The translations under genes and the position numbers were made by a program. A stretch of 12,468 bases of DNA, taken from Candidatus Aminicenantes bacterium UBA4085. Lineage in GTDB: Bacteria; Acidobacteriota; Aminicenantia; Aminicenantales; UBA4085. The notes below the pieces were generated by a model that did no database searches, was not told the origin of the DNA, and was given only the letters and a program-made list of their open reading frames with translations. Location: the NCBI GenBank assembly GCA_002383325.1, contig DFYJ01000021.1:12530-24997 (forward strand), written 5' to 3'. This document shows positions 11,277-12,468 of this stretch, piece by piece; within the stretch, counting starts at the first letter, position 1; each line of letters starts with the position of its first letter.

Positions 11277-12212
11277 ATGATAAGCAAAACCCGACACGCC
11301 GCGGCCGTCGGAGCCGCGCTTCTCGTCTTCGCGGCGGCGGCCGCCGCTCTCATGACGCACGTTTCCGCCTCGCCATCTTCCTCGCGACCGCTCTCGCTCA
11401 GCCGGAGCGAGAACCGCGAGTACAAGGTCGAGGCCAAGGAAGAGATCCGCAAGTCGTTCCCAGCGGCCGAGCCGGGCCGGCCCATGGAGCTGTTCATCGA
11501 CAACATCTTCGGCGGCATCGACGTCCGGTCGGCCGACGTCGCGGCCGTCGAAGTGTCGATCCGCAAGACCATCAAGGCCGAGTCGCAGGACCGCCTGGCC
11601 AAGGCCAAGGCCGAGGTCGACCTCAAGATCACTCATAAGGGCAACTCGGTCGACCTCTTCGTCGACGGCCCCTTCCGGGACGAGGAGCGCAAGCGGCGAG
11701 CGGCCCGCTGGAACGACCCCGGCTACATCGTCGTCTACGAGTTCACGGTCAAGGTCCCCCGCCGGACGCGGCTGGGGCTCAAGACGGTGACCGACGGCGA
11801 CGTGGCGGTGCGCGGCGTCGAGGGCGGCTTCGACGTCTCCAACGTCAACGGGAAAGTGACCCTGGAAGGCCTGGCCGGCGCCGGCAAGGCCGATACGGTC
11901 AATGGCGATCTTCGGGCGGCCTTTGTCCGCAACCCGGGCGCCGATTGCGCTTTCAAGACGGTCAACGGCGATGTGGACCTGACCTTCCGCGACGGCCTGG
12001 CCGCCGACTTCCGGCTGAAGTCGATGATGGGCGAGGCCCTGTCCGACTTCGCCATGATCGGTCTTCCCGACGAGCCCCTGCGCCGGGAACAGCGCGAGGG
12101 CCGAACGATCTTCCGCCGCGAAGGCTTCACCGGCATGCGGGTGGGCCGGGGCGGCCCGGTCGTCCGCTGCGAGACCCTGAACGGCGATATCCTGATCAGA
12201 AAATCCAAGTGA
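11277..12212 (+). CDS. Exported DUF4097-type beta-helix protein
   Basis: The 311-residue protein has a signal peptide (about 1-31; basic MISKTRH, then an Ala/Leu-rich core, likely cleavage after VSA). A region with IDNIFGGIDVRSADVAAVEVSIRK follows, typical of the start of DUF4097 (putative adhesin) domains. Then come short repeated turns: TVTDGDVAVRGVEGGFDVSNVNGKVTLEGL, KADTVNGDLRAAF and FKTVNGDVDLTF, where each N/D-G step is a coil of a right-handed beta-helix-like fold; the closing CETLNGDILIRK repeats it. It is predicted to be periplasmic or surface-exposed. There is no lipobox. The start at 11277 is preferred over ATG 11268 because AGGAA at 11264-11268 then has normal spacing. It lies 11 bases after the anti-sigma gene, so it is probably an output of the same operon. 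Its molecular activity is unknown. Confidence 0.82.
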   Translation: MISKTRHAAAVGAALLVFAAAAAALMTHVSASPSSSRPLSLSRSENREYKVEAKEEIRKSFPAAEPGRPMELFIDNIFGGIDVRSADVAAVEVSIRKTIKAESQDRLAKAKAEVDLKITHKGNSVDLFVDGPFRDEERKRRAARWNDPGYIVVYEFTVKVPRRTRLGLKTVTDGDVAVRGVEGGFDVSNVNGKVTLEGLAGAGKADTVNGDLRAAFVRNPGADCAFKTVNGDVDLTFRDGLAADFRLKSMMGEALSDFAMIGLPDEPLRREQREGRTIFRREGFTGMRVGRGGPVVRCETLNGDILIRKSK

Positions 12213-12232
12213 GTCGACAAAAGGAGAACATC

Positions 12233-12468
12233 ATGAAGAAGAATTTGCTCCGCGTCATCATCCCGGCCGTCCTTCTGGCGGCGGCGACCCTGGCCGGGAC
12301 GGCCGATCCGGCGGCCGCCCCCGAGCGGCTGGTCGTCCCCTTGAGCAAGCCCGGCCAGCCGGCCACCCTCGAGCTCGATGTCATGTTCGGCTCGATCAAG
12401 ATCTCCGGCTACGAAGGCAAAGACATTATCGTCGAGGCTACGCCCCGAGCCAAATCGGTCAAGGAAGG
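12233..12468 (+). CDS. Second exported DUF4097-like protein, N-terminal part only (runs off window)
   Basis: The start ATG 12233 has a clear AAGGAG (12221-12226), 6 bases upstream, and lies 20 bases after the previous stop. The visible 78 residues begin with a signal peptide (MKKNLLRVIIPAVLLAAATL, cleavage near AGTADPAAA). Next come LVVPLSKPGQPATLELDVMF and GSIKISGYEGKDIIVEATPRA, the same opening as the preceding protein (MELFIDNIFGGIDVRSAD then VEVSIRK). It is therefore probably a tandem paralogue in the same operon. Nothing can be said of the C-terminal part, which is outside the window. Confidence 0.75.
   Translation, partial: MKKNLLRVIIPAVLLAAATLAGTADPAAAPERLVVPLSKPGQPATLELDVMFGSIKISGYEGKDIIVEATPRAKSVKE

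Overview
The window is GC-rich bacterial DNA. The gene set (YvcK, PurM, ECF sigma factor with zinc-finger anti-sigma, DUF4097 proteins, HTH-nucleotidyltransferase fusion, HEPN remnant, tail of an S41-type peptidase) and the abundant GGGGACACCATAC-type dispersed repeats suggest a member of the Acidobacteria/Candidatus Aminicenantes neighbourhood. That placement rests on overall impression and no marker gene proves it. No tRNA, rRNA, CRISPR array or complete insertion sequence is visible.

Bases 1-3900 are an accessory, scarred region. It opens with the 3' end of an AddA/RecB-like helicase-nuclease gene whose last codons and stop codon lie inside a repeat. An AT-rich gap follows, then an HTH-nucleotidyltransferase gene (MNT antitoxin-like). 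Its overlapping HEPN-like partner is cut off after about 20 codons and joined to the frameshifted tail of an S41-type peptidase gene. Next come an HD-domain hydrolase on the minus strand, a flavodoxin and a solitary XRE regulator. Four repeat clusters (696-790, 2454-2645, 3147-3284, 3813-3895) share an arm of about 50 bp in both orientations. They look like a non-autonomous REP/MITE family and end right beside the predicted promoters of the flavodoxin, XRE and MFS genes.

Bases 3923-9651 are ordinary, repeat-free chromosome. An MFS transporter runs tail-to-tail, with overlapping stop codons, into a minus-strand cluster read in the order purM, M23 peptidase, RDD membrane protein. purM and yvcK diverge from a 111-bp gap in which two predicted promoters sit back to back. 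A small lipoprotein gene on the minus strand follows yvcK.

Bases 9785-12468 form one plus-strand operon: ECF sigma factor (preceded by an ECF-like promoter), an anti-sigma factor that overlaps it and carries a zinc finger, one membrane segment and a HEAT-like extracytoplasmic domain, then two exported DUF4097-type proteins, the second cut by the window edge. This reads as a cell-envelope signalling module whose likely outputs are the two surface proteins.

The most unusual material is the repeat family and its contacts with promoters and gene ends, the broken HEPN/MNT pair, several palindromes placed on promoters or ribosome sites, and the HEAT-bearing anti-sigma factor.
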